Made by a program: the position numbers and the translations under genes. DNA of 64,000 nt, from the NCBI RefSeq assembly GCF_015752205.1, contig NZ_JADOVG010000016.1:1-64000 (forward strand), in the 5' to 3' direction. Shown here piece by piece: positions 51,195 through 61,269 of the stretch. Position 1 is the stretch's first letter; the number at the start of each line of letters is the position of its first letter. The DNA comes from Polaromonas sp. CG_9.7 (lineage in GTDB: Bacteria; Pseudomonadota; Gammaproteobacteria; Burkholderiales; Burkholderiaceae_C). The notes beneath the pieces are model-generated. The model saw only the letters and a program-made list of their open reading frames with translations. It did not search any database and had not been told where the DNA came from.

Positions 51195-53669
51195 ATGCCC
51201 CGTGCCGGTTTAACGAATGACTTGCATCACCATGGCCGTACCAACCGCCTGCTTTTGCGCACCTTGCAGAAAGCCCTGATGCCCTTGCTTTGCCTAGGCG
51301 CGGTGCCGCCAGCATGGAGCGCTTCACAAAATAGCCCGCCAGCCGAGCGCTTGCCGCGACCCGCCGGCGACAGTGTATTTTTGGCACTGCCCCGAGAGAA
51401 AGATGCCATGCGTCAAGCGGAAAGCCTGCTGCTCGAAGTCGAAGTCAACAGCGAAATCCTGCCCGGTATTGTCCGCGTCGAGCGTCTAGCCGATGGCCGT
51501 CTTGCCCTGCCGGTCGAGGCTTGGGCGGCGGCACGCTTGCGGCCACCGCCCGGCGAGCCGCTGGTACTGCCCGATGGCCAACGCGGTTATGCACTTCAGG
51601 ACGTGACAGGCCTGACGCATGAACTTGACCTTGGCCGTCTGGTGCTTCAGGTCAAGGCGCCGGCCACTGCCTTTCTAGAAACCTCGCTGGCCATTGGCGC
51701 AGACCGCGCAACGTTTCCCACGCCGTCATCCCCCGGCTTCTATCTCAACTACGACGCGACGCTCACCCGGACCGGCGGCAACCGTGACAACAGCGGTATA
51801 TTTCTCGAAGGGGTGGCCTTCAGCGGCAAGGCCTCTTTCGTCAGCGGAGCGGTGGTGCGCGACAACGGGTTCAACCGGGAAACCGTGCGCACCGAAACCT
51901 ACTGGCGCCAGGACCTGCCGGGCCGCAGGGAAACGCTGGTGGTGGGTGACGCCGTGGGCAGCGGCGGTGCCTGGAGCCGACCGGTGCGCTATGGCGGCAT
52001 CCGTTTTGCGCGCGATTTCAGCCTCACGCCTGGCTACATCTCCTATCCCCTGCCCACGCTGTCGGGGTCGGCGGCGCTGCCTTCGGCGGTCAATGTGATC
52101 GTCAACAACCAGCGGCGCAGCAGCGGCCTGAACGTAGGGGCCGGACCGTTCGACCTGACGCAAGTGCCAGTGGTCACCGGCAGCGGCGAGGTGAGTCTTG
52201 TGGTGCGTGACCTGCGTGGCGTGGAAACGGTCATTTCCCAACGTTATTACCTGTCGCCCCTGCTGCTGGCGGCGGGCCTGTCCGACTTTTCTTTCGAGGC
52301 CGGTGCGCTGCGACGCAACTTCGGCCAGCCTGACAGCGACTACGGTCCCGGCTTTGCGGCGGCTACTTACCGTTACGGCATCACGTCCGCGCTTACCGGT
52401 GAAGGCCGGATCGAAACCCAGAAAGAACGGCAGGCGGCCGGCGTCGAGGTCACAGGACTGCTCGCATCGCTGGGGTCGGCGCGCGCCGCCGCCGCATGGT
52501 CATGCAGCCAGGGCGATGCCCGCGCGCTTCCCGGCAATGGGGGCCGCTACCTGCTGGGCATTGAACGCAGCGCACCTGCCGGCGCTTCGGGTTCGCTGCA
52601 ATGGGAGCATTTCGACGCCGGCTTCGAACAGTTTGGCAGCCTGGGCGAGGAAACCCGACCCAAAGGCCGCCTGCAGGCCGCCCTGGGTATGCCGCTGGGC
52701 GAGTTGTCGCTGGGCATGAGCTACACCCGGCAGACCACCTGGGAGGGCGACAATTTCCGCCTGGCGGCCGTGAATGTCGGCACCCGGCTGTTCGGCAATG
52801 TGTTTCTCAGCCTCTACGCCAACAGGCAATTCGGCACCCAGCAGGGCTGGAACGCGGGCCTGAGCCTGATCATGCCGCTGGAAAAGCAGCGCAGCGTCAT
52901 TGCCACCAGCAACCACAACAGCGAAGGCCGTTTCACCAACACGGTGCAAGCCAGCCAGCCACCGCCCATCGGGCCGGGCTGGGGGTGGCGCCTGAACGCG
53001 AGCGACCAGGCCCGCCAGCAAGCCCAGGCCGGTGCAACGCTCAACACCCATTTCGGGCAGTTTCTGGCCGACTTCAACACCGGCACCGACAACAACGCCA
53101 TTCGCCTGGGCGCCAACGGTTCGCTGGGCTGGCTCGCGGACCTGCCCTTTTTCACCCGGCGCATCGACCATGGCGCGTTTGCCGTGGTGCGCGTTGCCGA
53201 CCTGGCGGGCGTGCCGGTGTACCGCAGCAACCAGGTCGCCGCGCTAACCAACGCCCGTGGCCTGGCACTGGTCACCGACCTGCTGCCGTACCAGCAGAAC
53301 CAGCTCACCATCGACCCGGCAGAACTGCCGTTCGACATCGAGATCGGCGGCACCCTGAAAATGGCCACGCCCTATGCGCGCAGCGGCGTGGTGGTCGATT
53401 TTCCGGTGCGGCGCACACGCAATGCACTGGTCGTGCTGCACCAGGCCCGTGGCGCGCCCGTGCCGGCGGGCGCCCGGGTGAGCGTGCAGCCGGGCAACGG
53501 GGATTTCGTGGTGGGCAAACGGGGCGAAGCCTACCTGATGGACCTGGGCGATGCCAACCACCTGGCGGTGACCTGGAAAGAAGGCGGGTGTGCACTCGAC
53601 GTCGCGCTCGATCCTGCCGGCCCCAGCGAACCCCATCTTGGACCGCTGGCTTGCGCAGGCGGCCATTGA
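51195..53669 (+). CDS. Outer-membrane usher (FimD/PapC type, archaic pilus)
   Basis: This 824-residue usher has an N-terminal signal (hydrophobic block about residues 25-42), N-terminal chaperone-binding domain (to about 160), a 24-strand barrel with the plug-like middle and C-terminal domains. Typical strings are YLNYDATLTR (beginning of barrel), VVTGSGEVSLVVRDLRGVE, SFEAGALRRNFG, YRYGI, and GKRGEAYLMDL near the end. It secretes the assembled pilus through the outer membrane. The exact start is uncertain because no clear ribosome site precedes the ATG at 51195; an inner ATG at 51279 is an option. Confidence 0.88.
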   Translation: MPRAGLTNDLHHHGRTNRLLLRTLQKALMPLLCLGAVPPAWSASQNSPPAERLPRPAGDSVFLALPREKDAMRQAESLLLEVEVNSEILPGIVRVERLADGRLALPVEAWAAARLRPPPGEPLVLPDGQRGYALQDVTGLTHELDLGRLVLQVKAPATAFLETSLAIGADRATFPTPSSPGFYLNYDATLTRTGGNRDNSGIFLEGVAFSGKASFVSGAVVRDNGFNRETVRTETYWRQDLPGRRETLVVGDAVGSGGAWSRPVRYGGIRFARDFSLTPGYISYPLPTLSGSAALPSAVNVIVNNQRRSSGLNVGAGPFDLTQVPVVTGSGEVSLVVRDLRGVETVISQRYYLSPLLLAAGLSDFSFEAGALRRNFGQPDSDYGPGFAAATYRYGITSALTGEGRIETQKERQAAGVEVTGLLASLGSARAAAAWSCSQGDARALPGNGGRYLLGIERSAPAGASGSLQWEHFDAGFEQFGSLGEETRPKGRLQAALGMPLGELSLGMSYTRQTTWEGDNFRLAAVNVGTRLFGNVFLSLYANRQFGTQQGWNAGLSLIMPLEKQRSVIATSNHNSEGRFTNTVQASQPPPIGPGWGWRLNASDQARQQAQAGATLNTHFGQFLADFNTGTDNNAIRLGANGSLGWLADLPFFTRRIDHGAFAVVRVADLAGVPVYRSNQVAALTNARGLALVTDLLPYQQNQLTIDPAELPFDIEIGGTLKMATPYARSGVVVDFPVRRTRNALVVLHQARGAPVPAGARVSVQPGNGDFVVGKRGEAYLMDLGDANHLAVTWKEGGCALDVALDPAGPSEPHLGPLACAGGH

Positions 53670-53712
53670 CAGGCAGTGCCGCCCCTCCCAACACGCCAGC
53701 AAAGGAATTCAA

Positions 53713-54225
53713 ATGGACACGCTTAGAGTGCAATGGCTGGCCGCAGCGCTGCTGGTGCTTGGCAGCACCGCCGCCGCAGCGGGCTCGGCAAACGCCACCC
53801 TGGCCGTGTCGGCCAGCGTCAGCCTGACCTGCGCGATCACCACCACTCCCGTGAATTTTGGCCCCTACGATCCGTCGTCCCGCTCAGCGACAGAGGCCGC
53901 CGGCGCGGTGATGATCACCTGCACGCAAGGGGCAATTTGCGACATCGCGCTGGATGCCGGCGCCCATCCCCGGGTCCCCGGCAATATCGCGACGCGCCGC
54001 ATGAAGCCGGCCGAACCCGGTCACAGCCTGCCCTATGCGCTGTTTACCGACAGCGCTCGTGGCATGCTCTGGGGCAATCAGTTCAACAACAATGACCGTT
54101 TCGTCACGCATGTCGGCAATGGCATGGCCCGCCAGTACACCGTTTATGGCCGTATTACCGCCGGGCAGCTTTTACCGGCCGGTCTTTATGCGGATACGGT
54201 CATTGCGACCCTGACCTATCACTGA
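53713..54225 (+). CDS. Spore-coat-U-type pilus subunit 2
   Basis: This 170-residue SCPU-domain protein has a signal peptide (about 1-24, ending AAAAG). Core strings are NATLAVSASVSLTCAITTTPVNFG, VMITCTQGA and TVYGRITAGQLLPAGLYADTVIATLTY (short: LPAGLYADTV). A second Cys occurs in ICDIAL. The AAAGGA before ATG 53713 fits a ribosome binding site. It follows the usher by 43 bases. Confidence 0.85.
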   Translation: MDTLRVQWLAAALLVLGSTAAAAGSANATLAVSASVSLTCAITTTPVNFGPYDPSSRSATEAAGAVMITCTQGAICDIALDAGAHPRVPGNIATRRMKPAEPGHSLPYALFTDSARGMLWGNQFNNNDRFVTHVGNGMARQYTVYGRITAGQLLPAGLYADTVIATLTYH

Positions 54226-54311
54226 TGAGCCTGCTTGATGTCGTGTCCACTGGCGATGGCGGTGCCTCTTTTGCCCGCGCCGTGAACTCTGATCGGCCAA
54301 GGAAACACACC

Positions 54312-54803
54312 ATGAAACCACTGTTCGTTCCCGTCCTGGCAGGGCTGTTGCTGGCCTTGCCTTTGCCCGCTTCGGCTGTGTGCAGTGGTTGTTCTTGCTC
54401 AGTCAGCACTGCCGCAGTCGCTTTCGGTGCCTATTCCCCGTTGTCTGGATCGCCCGGCTTGGCCACTGGCAACGTGTCCATGCGCTGCACCACCACGCTG
54501 GGTTTGCTGATCGATTACAGCATTGACCTGGACAAAGGCAGCAACAGCACCAGCTTCAGTCCACGCAAAATGGCCAGTGGCAGCTACCGCCTGAACTACG
54601 ACCTTTACATCTCCGCCGCATATGGGTCCATCTGGGGTGACAACACCAGCGGCACCAGTCGCATAACCGGCAGTGCCACGCTGAATTTATTGAGCGCGAC
54701 GACCGTGAACAGCACAGTTTATGGCCGCATTCCGGCCGGCCAGAATTTTGTGCCGCCCGGCTTTTACAACGACGCTGTCGTCGTGACCATCACCTACAAC
54801 TAG
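54312..54803 (+). CDS. Spore-coat-U-type pilus subunit 3
   Basis: This 163-residue SCPU protein has a signal peptide (about 1-22, ending ASAV). It has a Cys-rich start (VCSGCSCSVS), RCTTTLG, and the family end VYGRIPAGQNFVPPGFYNDAVVVTITYN (short: FVPPGFYNDAV). AAGGAA precedes the ATG. It is the last gene of the operon. By analogy to Csu pili a last-encoded subunit may be the tip, but that is only a positional guess. Confidence 0.85.
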   Translation: MKPLFVPVLAGLLLALPLPASAVCSGCSCSVSTAAVAFGAYSPLSGSPGLATGNVSMRCTTTLGLLIDYSIDLDKGSNSTSFSPRKMASGSYRLNYDLYISAAYGSIWGDNTSGTSRITGSATLNLLSATTVNSTVYGRIPAGQNFVPPGFYNDAVVVTITYN

Positions 54804-54854
54804 CGCTTGGCGCTGCATCCTGACGCCATGCGGCCGCTTTACCAAGGCAACAGC

Positions 54855-54885
<31 letters not shown>

Positions 54886-54945
54886 CAAACCGGGCCTACC
54901 GATGAATGCATTTTCGCCGGGCATCACAAACCCCACCAAAGATGC

Positions 54946-55359
54946 TTACAACGCAGGCGGCAACTCGCTTTCGGCAGGCCGGAACAACTCGTGGTGCGCC
55001 AGCTTGCCGCCGACAAACGTGCAGGTGACATGCGAGCCCGAGCCGTCGGTCCAGCGAAAGATTTCAGGCTGCACGTCCTTTTCAGACTCCAGCTTGCCCA
55101 GGGCACGCGTCATGGCAATGACATGCATCAGCGTCACGCCGGGCTTGAGCTTGGCGTTGAGCATCACGGCGCTGCCCACATAACCCATCGGCCGTTCGGC
55201 CGCGCGCCGCAGGACCGTCATCATGCGGGTGAAATGCAGCAGCATCCACATCACCAGGCCGGTGGCAACCGCCACCACACCCAACCAGCCGTACTGCCGA
55301 TAAGCCAGCGCGACCGCCGCCACGCCGGCGACAGGAATAAAGATTTTCTGAAAGTTCAT
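54946..55359 (-). CDS. Small membrane protein of unknown function
   Basis: This 137-residue protein has two close membrane helices near the N-terminus (residues about 7-24 and 27-47), then a charged region with RRAAERPMGYVGSAVML and a C-terminal soluble domain with FRWTDGSGSHVTCTFVGGKLAHHELFRP (short: FRWTDGSGSHVTCTF). No family is recognised. The start chosen at 55359 gives a well-placed hydrophobic N-terminus. It is convergent with the pilus operon. Confidence 0.65.
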   Translation of the reverse strand: MNFQKIFIPVAGVAAVALAYRQYGWLGVVAVATGLVMWMLLHFTRMMTVLRRAAERPMGYVGSAVMLNAKLKPGVTLMHVIAMTRALGKLESEKDVQPEIFRWTDGSGSHVTCTFVGGKLAHHELFRPAESELPPAL

Positions 55360-55577
55360 GGCCTTATTTTCGCAGCCCTGGCGGGCCGCCAGCCTGCGGG
55401 GAATGCGTAGCGGCAACGGGTTATTTTTCCCCCAAGGTATTTGTCCTGCATGGAACGCTTCGGTCGGCTGTCGTGGTCGGTTGACTGGGCAAACGCCGTT
55501 GCCAGACGACACGCGCCGTCAACCCACCAGCGGCTAAATTCCCGCGGTGCCCCTCGGGGCAGTACAACGGGTTTACG

Positions 55578-55832
55578 ATGCGGGCGATGGATGAACTCAA
55601 CCAGCTCGCATCGTTAGGACTTGTCCTGCCCAGCCCGGCCTATATAGCAGGCGCCATTTTGTTCGGCATCATTGGCTACGTGGCGTTCAGGCGCGGCCGC
55701 AAGACATCGACGGCGTCGCTGACCTGGACCGGCGTGGCCTTGATGCTCTACCCGTATGCCGTGTCCCAAACCTGGCTGCTCTGGGCGGTTGGCGCGGGTT
55801 TGTGCGGATGGCTTTATGTCAAGTGGAACTAA
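55578..55832 (+). CDS. Small two-to-three-helix membrane protein
   Basis: This 84-residue protein has hydrophobic segments at about 19-38, 48-66 and 67-81, with a basic loop RRGRKTST. It resembles small conserved membrane proteins of betaproteobacteria. No function can be given. The ATG at 55578 is followed by a second in-frame ATG at 55587, either of which could be used. Confidence 0.65.
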   Translation: MRAMDELNQLASLGLVLPSPAYIAGAILFGIIGYVAFRRGRKTSTASLTWTGVALMLYPYAVSQTWLLWAVGAGLCGWLYVKWN

Positions 55833-55939
55833 GCCGGGGCGGCGAACTGACGGCGGTCTTCTACAACAGCACAGAACGGTCCGGCTCCATCTATTTTCTT
55901 AAGCCTTTTAAGGCGTTTCCGCACGACTGGTGAGCGCAA

Positions 55940-55990
55940 CTAGCTACTATTTTCATAGCAACTGAGCAATCTGTGCTCCTTTGCAAGTTG
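55940..55990 (+). repeat. AGCTATT-type dispersed element, copy 12
   Basis: AACTAGCTACTATTTTCATAGCAAC, split as ACTAGCTACTATT and TTCATAGCAAC, then GTGCTCCTTTGCAAG. It lies between the convergent small membrane protein and radA. Confidence 0.6.
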
Positions 55991-56024
55991 CCGCGCAAGA
56001 CTGACCGCACAGCGCTGAGCCAGT

Positions 56025-57404
<1,380 letters not shown>

Positions 57405-57512
57405 GCGCCTAGTGTATTGACGGCGCGCCCAGGCCAGGTCAGCCTGGCCGTCGGTGCCGTTGAAGTCATTGACAGGAACCGGGCATGTCTGCACGGTGCC
57501 GGCCTTGCCTCG

Positions 57513-58889
57513 TCAGGATTTTTTGGCGGCAAGGCGATGCGCCCAGTAAGTGTGTATTCCGGTGAGACACAACGTCAGCCAGGCAATGCCTTCGGCAAAT
57601 GCGGCCAGCACGTCGCTCAGGTAATGCACGCCCAGGTACACCCGCGTCAGCGCCACCAGCGCCACCAGCGTGAAGGCGCCCAGGATTGCCGTCACGCGCC
57701 AGTGCCAGACCGGGGTCCTGGCCACCACCATCGCCGCCATGACGCCGTAAAACAGCGTGGCGCCGGCCACATGGCCGCTGGGAAAGCTGTAGGTGGTCAG
57801 TATCAGCAAGGGGTCGTCAAAGCTCGGGCGAACACGGTGAAAGACGTACTTCATGACCACGTTGAGCAGCATTCCGCAAGGCACTGTCAAGCCGACACAC
57901 AGCAGCCAGTACCAGTTTCGCTTCCAGGCCAGATAGGCAGCCACCCATATCACCCCCGGCACGATCGCAATGGGGCCGAGAATGTTTGTCGCCGCCAGCA
58001 TCGCCCCGGTCATCAGCGGGGTGGAGTGCGCATGAAACCATTGCGCCACCTGCAGGTCGATGACGGTGAGCGGGTCGCCGCTCACCACGTCCTCGGCAAT
58101 TCCACCGAACAGCCAGCTCGCGCCGATCAACACTGCAGCCCCCACCGTCAGCTGCAAGCCCAAATAGCTGGTGGGCGAGAACCTGTCCTGGACAAAAGAA
58201 ATCTGCGGTGCGAAGCGCTGGCGCACTGCACTGATGCGGGGACGCTCCAGAAAGCAGCTCCATGCTTGCCCCAGGACAGCTTCATGCCGGGTCGCCCAAC
58301 GCCATAGCCAGGAAACCAGCAATGCGACCACCACCAGGCCGCCGACGATGGCGCTGGCTCGTCCAATCCAACGTTCAGCCGTTTGCCAGCTGGCACCCAG
58401 AAAGTAACCGAGTAAGGCCACCGCAGATGCCCAAAGTACCGCGCCAAGCACGTTGTAGGGCAAAAACGTTCGGTAAGCCATGTGCGAGGAGCCGGCCAGA
58501 AAGGGCACCAGCGCTCGGGCAAAACCGACAAACCGGCCCAGGAACACGGCCTTGCTGCCGTGCCGCGCAAAAAAGTCATCAGCGCTTTGCACGCGCGCCT
58601 CGTTCAGGCCAAAACGCCCGCCGTAGCGCAACAGGGCCGGGCGCCCCATCTGGCGGCCCATTTCATAGCCGATGCTGTCGCCGATGGCGGCCCCGACCGC
58701 CACGGCGACGATAAGCACATCGAGGTCCAGAGAGCCCTGAGCGGCCAGAAAACCGGCCACCAGCACCAGGCTCTCGCCAGGAATGACCAGCCCCAAGAAC
58801 GCCGCCGATTCCAGCATTGCACCCAGGAAAATGATGAGGTAGCCCCACTGCCCAAGCCGCTCAACCACATTGACCAGGTACTGCAACAT
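57513..58889 (-). CDS. DedA - PAP2 phosphatase fusion protein
   Basis: This 458-residue membrane protein joins a DedA-family domain (about residues 15-195; GRFVGFARALVPFLAGSSHMAYRTF is the DedA motif) to a PAP2 acid-phosphatase domain (about 265-445). The phosphatase motifs are KYVFHRVRPSF (C1), SFPSGHVAGATLF (C2) and ALTRVYLGVHYLSDVLA (C3), all with the catalytic residues intact. DedA proteins are known to flip undecaprenyl phosphate, and PAP2 proteins hydrolyse undecaprenyl or phosphatidate pyro/phosphates. Combined, the two would suit one step of lipid-carrier recycling. Inference; not tested here. Confidence 0.85.
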   Translation of the reverse strand: MLQYLVNVVERLGQWGYLIIFLGAMLESAAFLGLVIPGESLVLVAGFLAAQGSLDLDVLIVAVAVGAAIGDSIGYEMGRQMGRPALLRYGGRFGLNEARVQSADDFFARHGSKAVFLGRFVGFARALVPFLAGSSHMAYRTFLPYNVLGAVLWASAVALLGYFLGASWQTAERWIGRASAIVGGLVVVALLVSWLWRWATRHEAVLGQAWSCFLERPRISAVRQRFAPQISFVQDRFSPTSYLGLQLTVGAAVLIGASWLFGGIAEDVVSGDPLTVIDLQVAQWFHAHSTPLMTGAMLAATNILGPIAIVPGVIWVAAYLAWKRNWYWLLCVGLTVPCGMLLNVVMKYVFHRVRPSFDDPLLILTTYSFPSGHVAGATLFYGVMAAMVVARTPVWHWRVTAILGAFTLVALVALTRVYLGVHYLSDVLAAFAEGIAWLTLCLTGIHTYWAHRLAAKKS

Positions 58890-58939
58890 CGGCTTTCCTG
58901 CGTTGTTTTGGGCATGAGGGCCCGGTCACCATTAGTGGC

Positions 58940-59545
58940 TTAGCGGCGAATCCAGCCATGCGAGATGGGTTGCGCCAGAACGAGCCGGTAGAACTGCTCA
59001 ATCCGCCACGTAACGGCCTCGCCAACCCTGACCCACATCATGTGGATGGCCAGCCAAGCAAGGCTTGCCACGGCCACCGCCCCCACCATATCCAGCGGAA
59101 AGTGCACGCCCAGATACACGCGTGCCCACGCCACAACCGCACCGGCTGCAAGAACGCTCCAGCCGATCAGTGAACGCACGGAATTGAAAACCAGCGTCAG
59201 CCCGATACCCACAAAAATAGTGGCGTGATCGCTGGGAAAGGACGAATCAGCTGCGTGCGCCATGAACGAATGGCCAAAGCCCATCATGAAGGGCCGCGGA
59301 TGAGGCCAGAGCAAAATAATGATTTGATTCATACCCAATGCAAGCAGCACCACAAAACACCCTTTGAGCGCCAGGTTGCGTTGCCTTTCTTTTCCCCAAC
59401 ACCACAGGCCAATCAACACCAACGGAATCAGATAGATCAAGCCATTCGCCAGCAGAATGGCCGTGCCGATCCGCCAATGGGGCGTGTTCAGGTCGGCATT
59501 GATGCCCAAAAAAGTTGCCAGGTTGAGCGCTTCCAGAGTGTCCAT
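58940..59545 (-). CDS. PAP2-type undecaprenyl-diphosphatase-like protein
   Basis: This 201-residue membrane phosphatase has PHPRPFMMGFGHSF (C1), SFPSDHATIFVGIGLTL (C2) and ARVYLGVHFPLDMVGAVAVAS (C3), the complete BcrC-like set. It probably releases phosphate from undecaprenyl diphosphate at the outer face of the inner membrane. It lies 50 bases upstream of the fusion protein's start on the same strand, so the two may be co-transcribed. Confidence 0.88.
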   Translation of the reverse strand: MDTLEALNLATFLGINADLNTPHWRIGTAILLANGLIYLIPLVLIGLWCWGKERQRNLALKGCFVVLLALGMNQIIILLWPHPRPFMMGFGHSFMAHAADSSFPSDHATIFVGIGLTLVFNSVRSLIGWSVLAAGAVVAWARVYLGVHFPLDMVGAVAVASLAWLAIHMMWVRVGEAVTWRIEQFYRLVLAQPISHGWIRR

Positions 59546-59661
59546 CGAGTTTTGGTGGGTTTAAAGATGCGAGCCGAATGGCGGGAAGGCACGCAAGCGG
59601 CTCATGGCCTTGTTTCGTCATCAAGGCCAGAGAAATTGCGATCAATGTTTTGATAAATAGT

Positions 59662-59895
59662 CTACGCGAGCCAGGTCGATGCCAGGAAGGTAATAAACAC
59701 GCCAAATCCCGTCAGGCGCAACACCAGCACCGCACCGGCCGCGCAGTTTTTGGCAATTCGAATCGCATCATGCTGTTCGGGATGAAGATGGTCCAGCGCA
59801 TTTTCCAGCGCGGTGTTGAACAACCTGATGCCCGCAGCGCGGACACGTTGTAGCATTCCTGTCTGCCTTGCTTCCTCCAACCCGACACCGGACAC
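59662..59895 (-). pseudogene. C-terminal fragment of diacylglycerol kinase
   Basis: The frame reads RLFNTALENALDHLHPEQHDAIRIAKNCAAGAVLVLRLTGFGVFITF (shown in pieces: FNTALENALD, AKNCAAGAVLVL), matching the DgkA C-terminal half (E.LN(S/T)AIE...D...HEL...AKD.(G/A)AAVL). The whole N-terminal half with its first membrane helix is missing. The residue that should be the conserved Glu before LN is Arg. So this is a gene remnant. It sits beside PAP2 genes, where DgkA would phosphorylate undecaprenol or diacylglycerol. Confidence 0.65.
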
Positions 59896-59900
59896 CCCGC

Positions 59901-60707
59901 ATGACCACCCCGATCAATCCCTTCAAGCAAGCACTGGCCGACAGACGGCCGCAAATCGGCCTCTGGCTGGGCCTGGCCGATGCCTACAGCGCGGAACTCT
60001 GCGCCGGCGCCGGCTTCGACTGGCTGCTGATCGACGGCGAACACTCGCCCAATGACCTGCGCAGCATCCTGGGCCAGTTGCAGGCGATTGCGCCGTATGC
60101 GTCGCACCCGATTGCACGCGTCCCGGTCGGACACGGCCACAGCGGCACCACGCTGATCAAGCAATACCTCGACCTGGGCGTGCAGACGCTGCTTGTGCCC
60201 ATGGTCGACACGCCCGAGCAGGCCGCCGACCTGGTGCGTGCCATGCGCTACCCGCCGCAGGGCATTCGCGGCATGGGCGGCGCGCGGGCATCGGGCTGGG
60301 GCCGCAACCCGGCCTATGTGCATGACGCCAATACGCAGGTCTGCCTGCTGGTGCAGGCTGAAACCGAACTGTCATTGCGTAATCTGGACGCGATTGCCGC
60401 GACGCAAGGCGTGGACGGCGTGTTCATCGGCCCGGCCGACCTGTCGGCGTCGATGGGCCATGTCGGCAACCCCGGCCACCCTGAGGTGCAGGCGGCGATT
60501 GCCGACGCCATTGCGCGCATTTTGAAAGCTGGCAAGGCGGCGGGCATTTTGACGCCTGACGAGGCGCTGGCCCGCCATTACCTGAAACTCGGCGCCACCT
60601 TTGTCGCCGTGGGGCTGGACACCAACCTGCTGGCCAACACCACCAGCGCGCTGGCGGCACGCTTCAAAACCAGCGTGTCGGCCGCGCCGGCCAGCCAGAC
60701 CTACTGA
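59901..60707 (+). CDS. hpaI: HpaI/HpcH-family class II aldolase
   Basis: This 268-residue aldolase is of the HpaI type, which splits 2-oxo-hept-4-ene-1,7-dioate to pyruvate and succinate semialdehyde, and is related to macrophomate-synthase-type and garL enzymes. Seen are [14 protein letters not shown] (Asp/His), ARVPVGHG (Arg) and the metal site in [17 protein letters not shown] and [13 protein letters not shown]. Start at 59901 fits the family; 11 more codons upstream overlap the DgkA fragment on the other strand. Next to hpaF below, so part of the homoprotocatechuate route is likely. Confidence 0.85.
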   Translation: MTTPINPFKQALADRRPQIGLWLGLADAYSAELCAGAGFDWLLIDGEHSPNDLRSILGQLQAIAPYASHPIARVPVGHGHSGTTLIKQYLDLGVQTLLVPMVDTPEQAADLVRAMRYPPQGIRGMGGARASGWGRNPAYVHDANTQVCLLVQAETELSLRNLDAIAATQGVDGVFIGPADLSASMGHVGNPGHPEVQAAIADAIARILKAGKAAGILTPDEALARHYLKLGATFVAVGLDTNLLANTTSALAARFKTSVSAAPASQTY

Positions 60708-60764
60708 ACGGCTGTTTCATTTTTGCCCTGTCCCTGCGTTTCGTTTCCCTCCTTGGAGTTCCCC

Positions 60765-61169
60765 ATGCCGCACCTGACGATCGAATACACCGCCAACCTT
60801 GAAGCTTCGGCCGACATGGGCACGCTGTGCACCACCCTGGCGGCTACGCTGGTGGCGCTGCGCCATGACGACGGTGCCCCGCTGTTTCCAGTGGCCGGCA
60901 CGCGCGTGATGGCCTGGCCGGCGCCGCATTTTGCAGTCGCCGACGGCCAGCCCGACCGCGCCTTCATCTACCTGAACCTGCTGATCACGCCGGGCCGCAC
61001 CCCGGCCATGATCGCGCGCGCCGGCGAAGCGGTGCTGGCCAGCGTGAAGGCGCATTTGGCACCGGTGTTTGCCGCCCATGCCGTCGGGCTGACATTGCAG
61101 GTCCACGAAGGCGCGCCGGTTTATGAAGGCAAGCACAACAACCTGGCGACGCACATGACGCCAGCCTGA
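60765..61169 (+). CDS. hpaF: 5-carboxymethyl-2-hydroxymuconate isomerase-like protein
   Basis: This 134-residue protein starts MPHLTIEYTANLE, giving the N-terminal Pro that acts as catalytic base in the CHMI branch of the tautomerase superfamily. The length (E. coli C HpaF about 126) fits. The start at 60765 gives Pro1 directly after Met1. It follows the hpaI-like gene by 57 bases. It would isomerise 5-carboxymethyl-2-hydroxymuconate in 4-hydroxyphenylacetate/homoprotocatechuate breakdown. Confidence 0.82.
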   Translation: MPHLTIEYTANLEASADMGTLCTTLAATLVALRHDDGAPLFPVAGTRVMAWPAPHFAVADGQPDRAFIYLNLLITPGRTPAMIARAGEAVLASVKAHLAPVFAAHAVGLTLQVHEGAPVYEGKHNNLATHMTPA

Positions 61170-61181
61170 GCCGGCACCAAG

Positions 61182-61240
61182 CCGCTATTTAATCAATAGC
61201 TGCCAGCACATGAACCTATTGCGGAAAAGGCCTTTTTCTC
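61182..61240 (+). repeat. AGCTATT-type dispersed element, copy 13
   Basis: CCGCTATTTAATCAATAGCTGCC, split as CCGCTATTTA and ATCAATAGCTGCC, then TATTGCGGAAAAGGCC. It lies between hpaF and the reductase gene, right after the former's stop. Confidence 0.65.
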
Positions 61241-61269
61241 TTAAATTTCGACGTCTGGAGACCTTCCCC

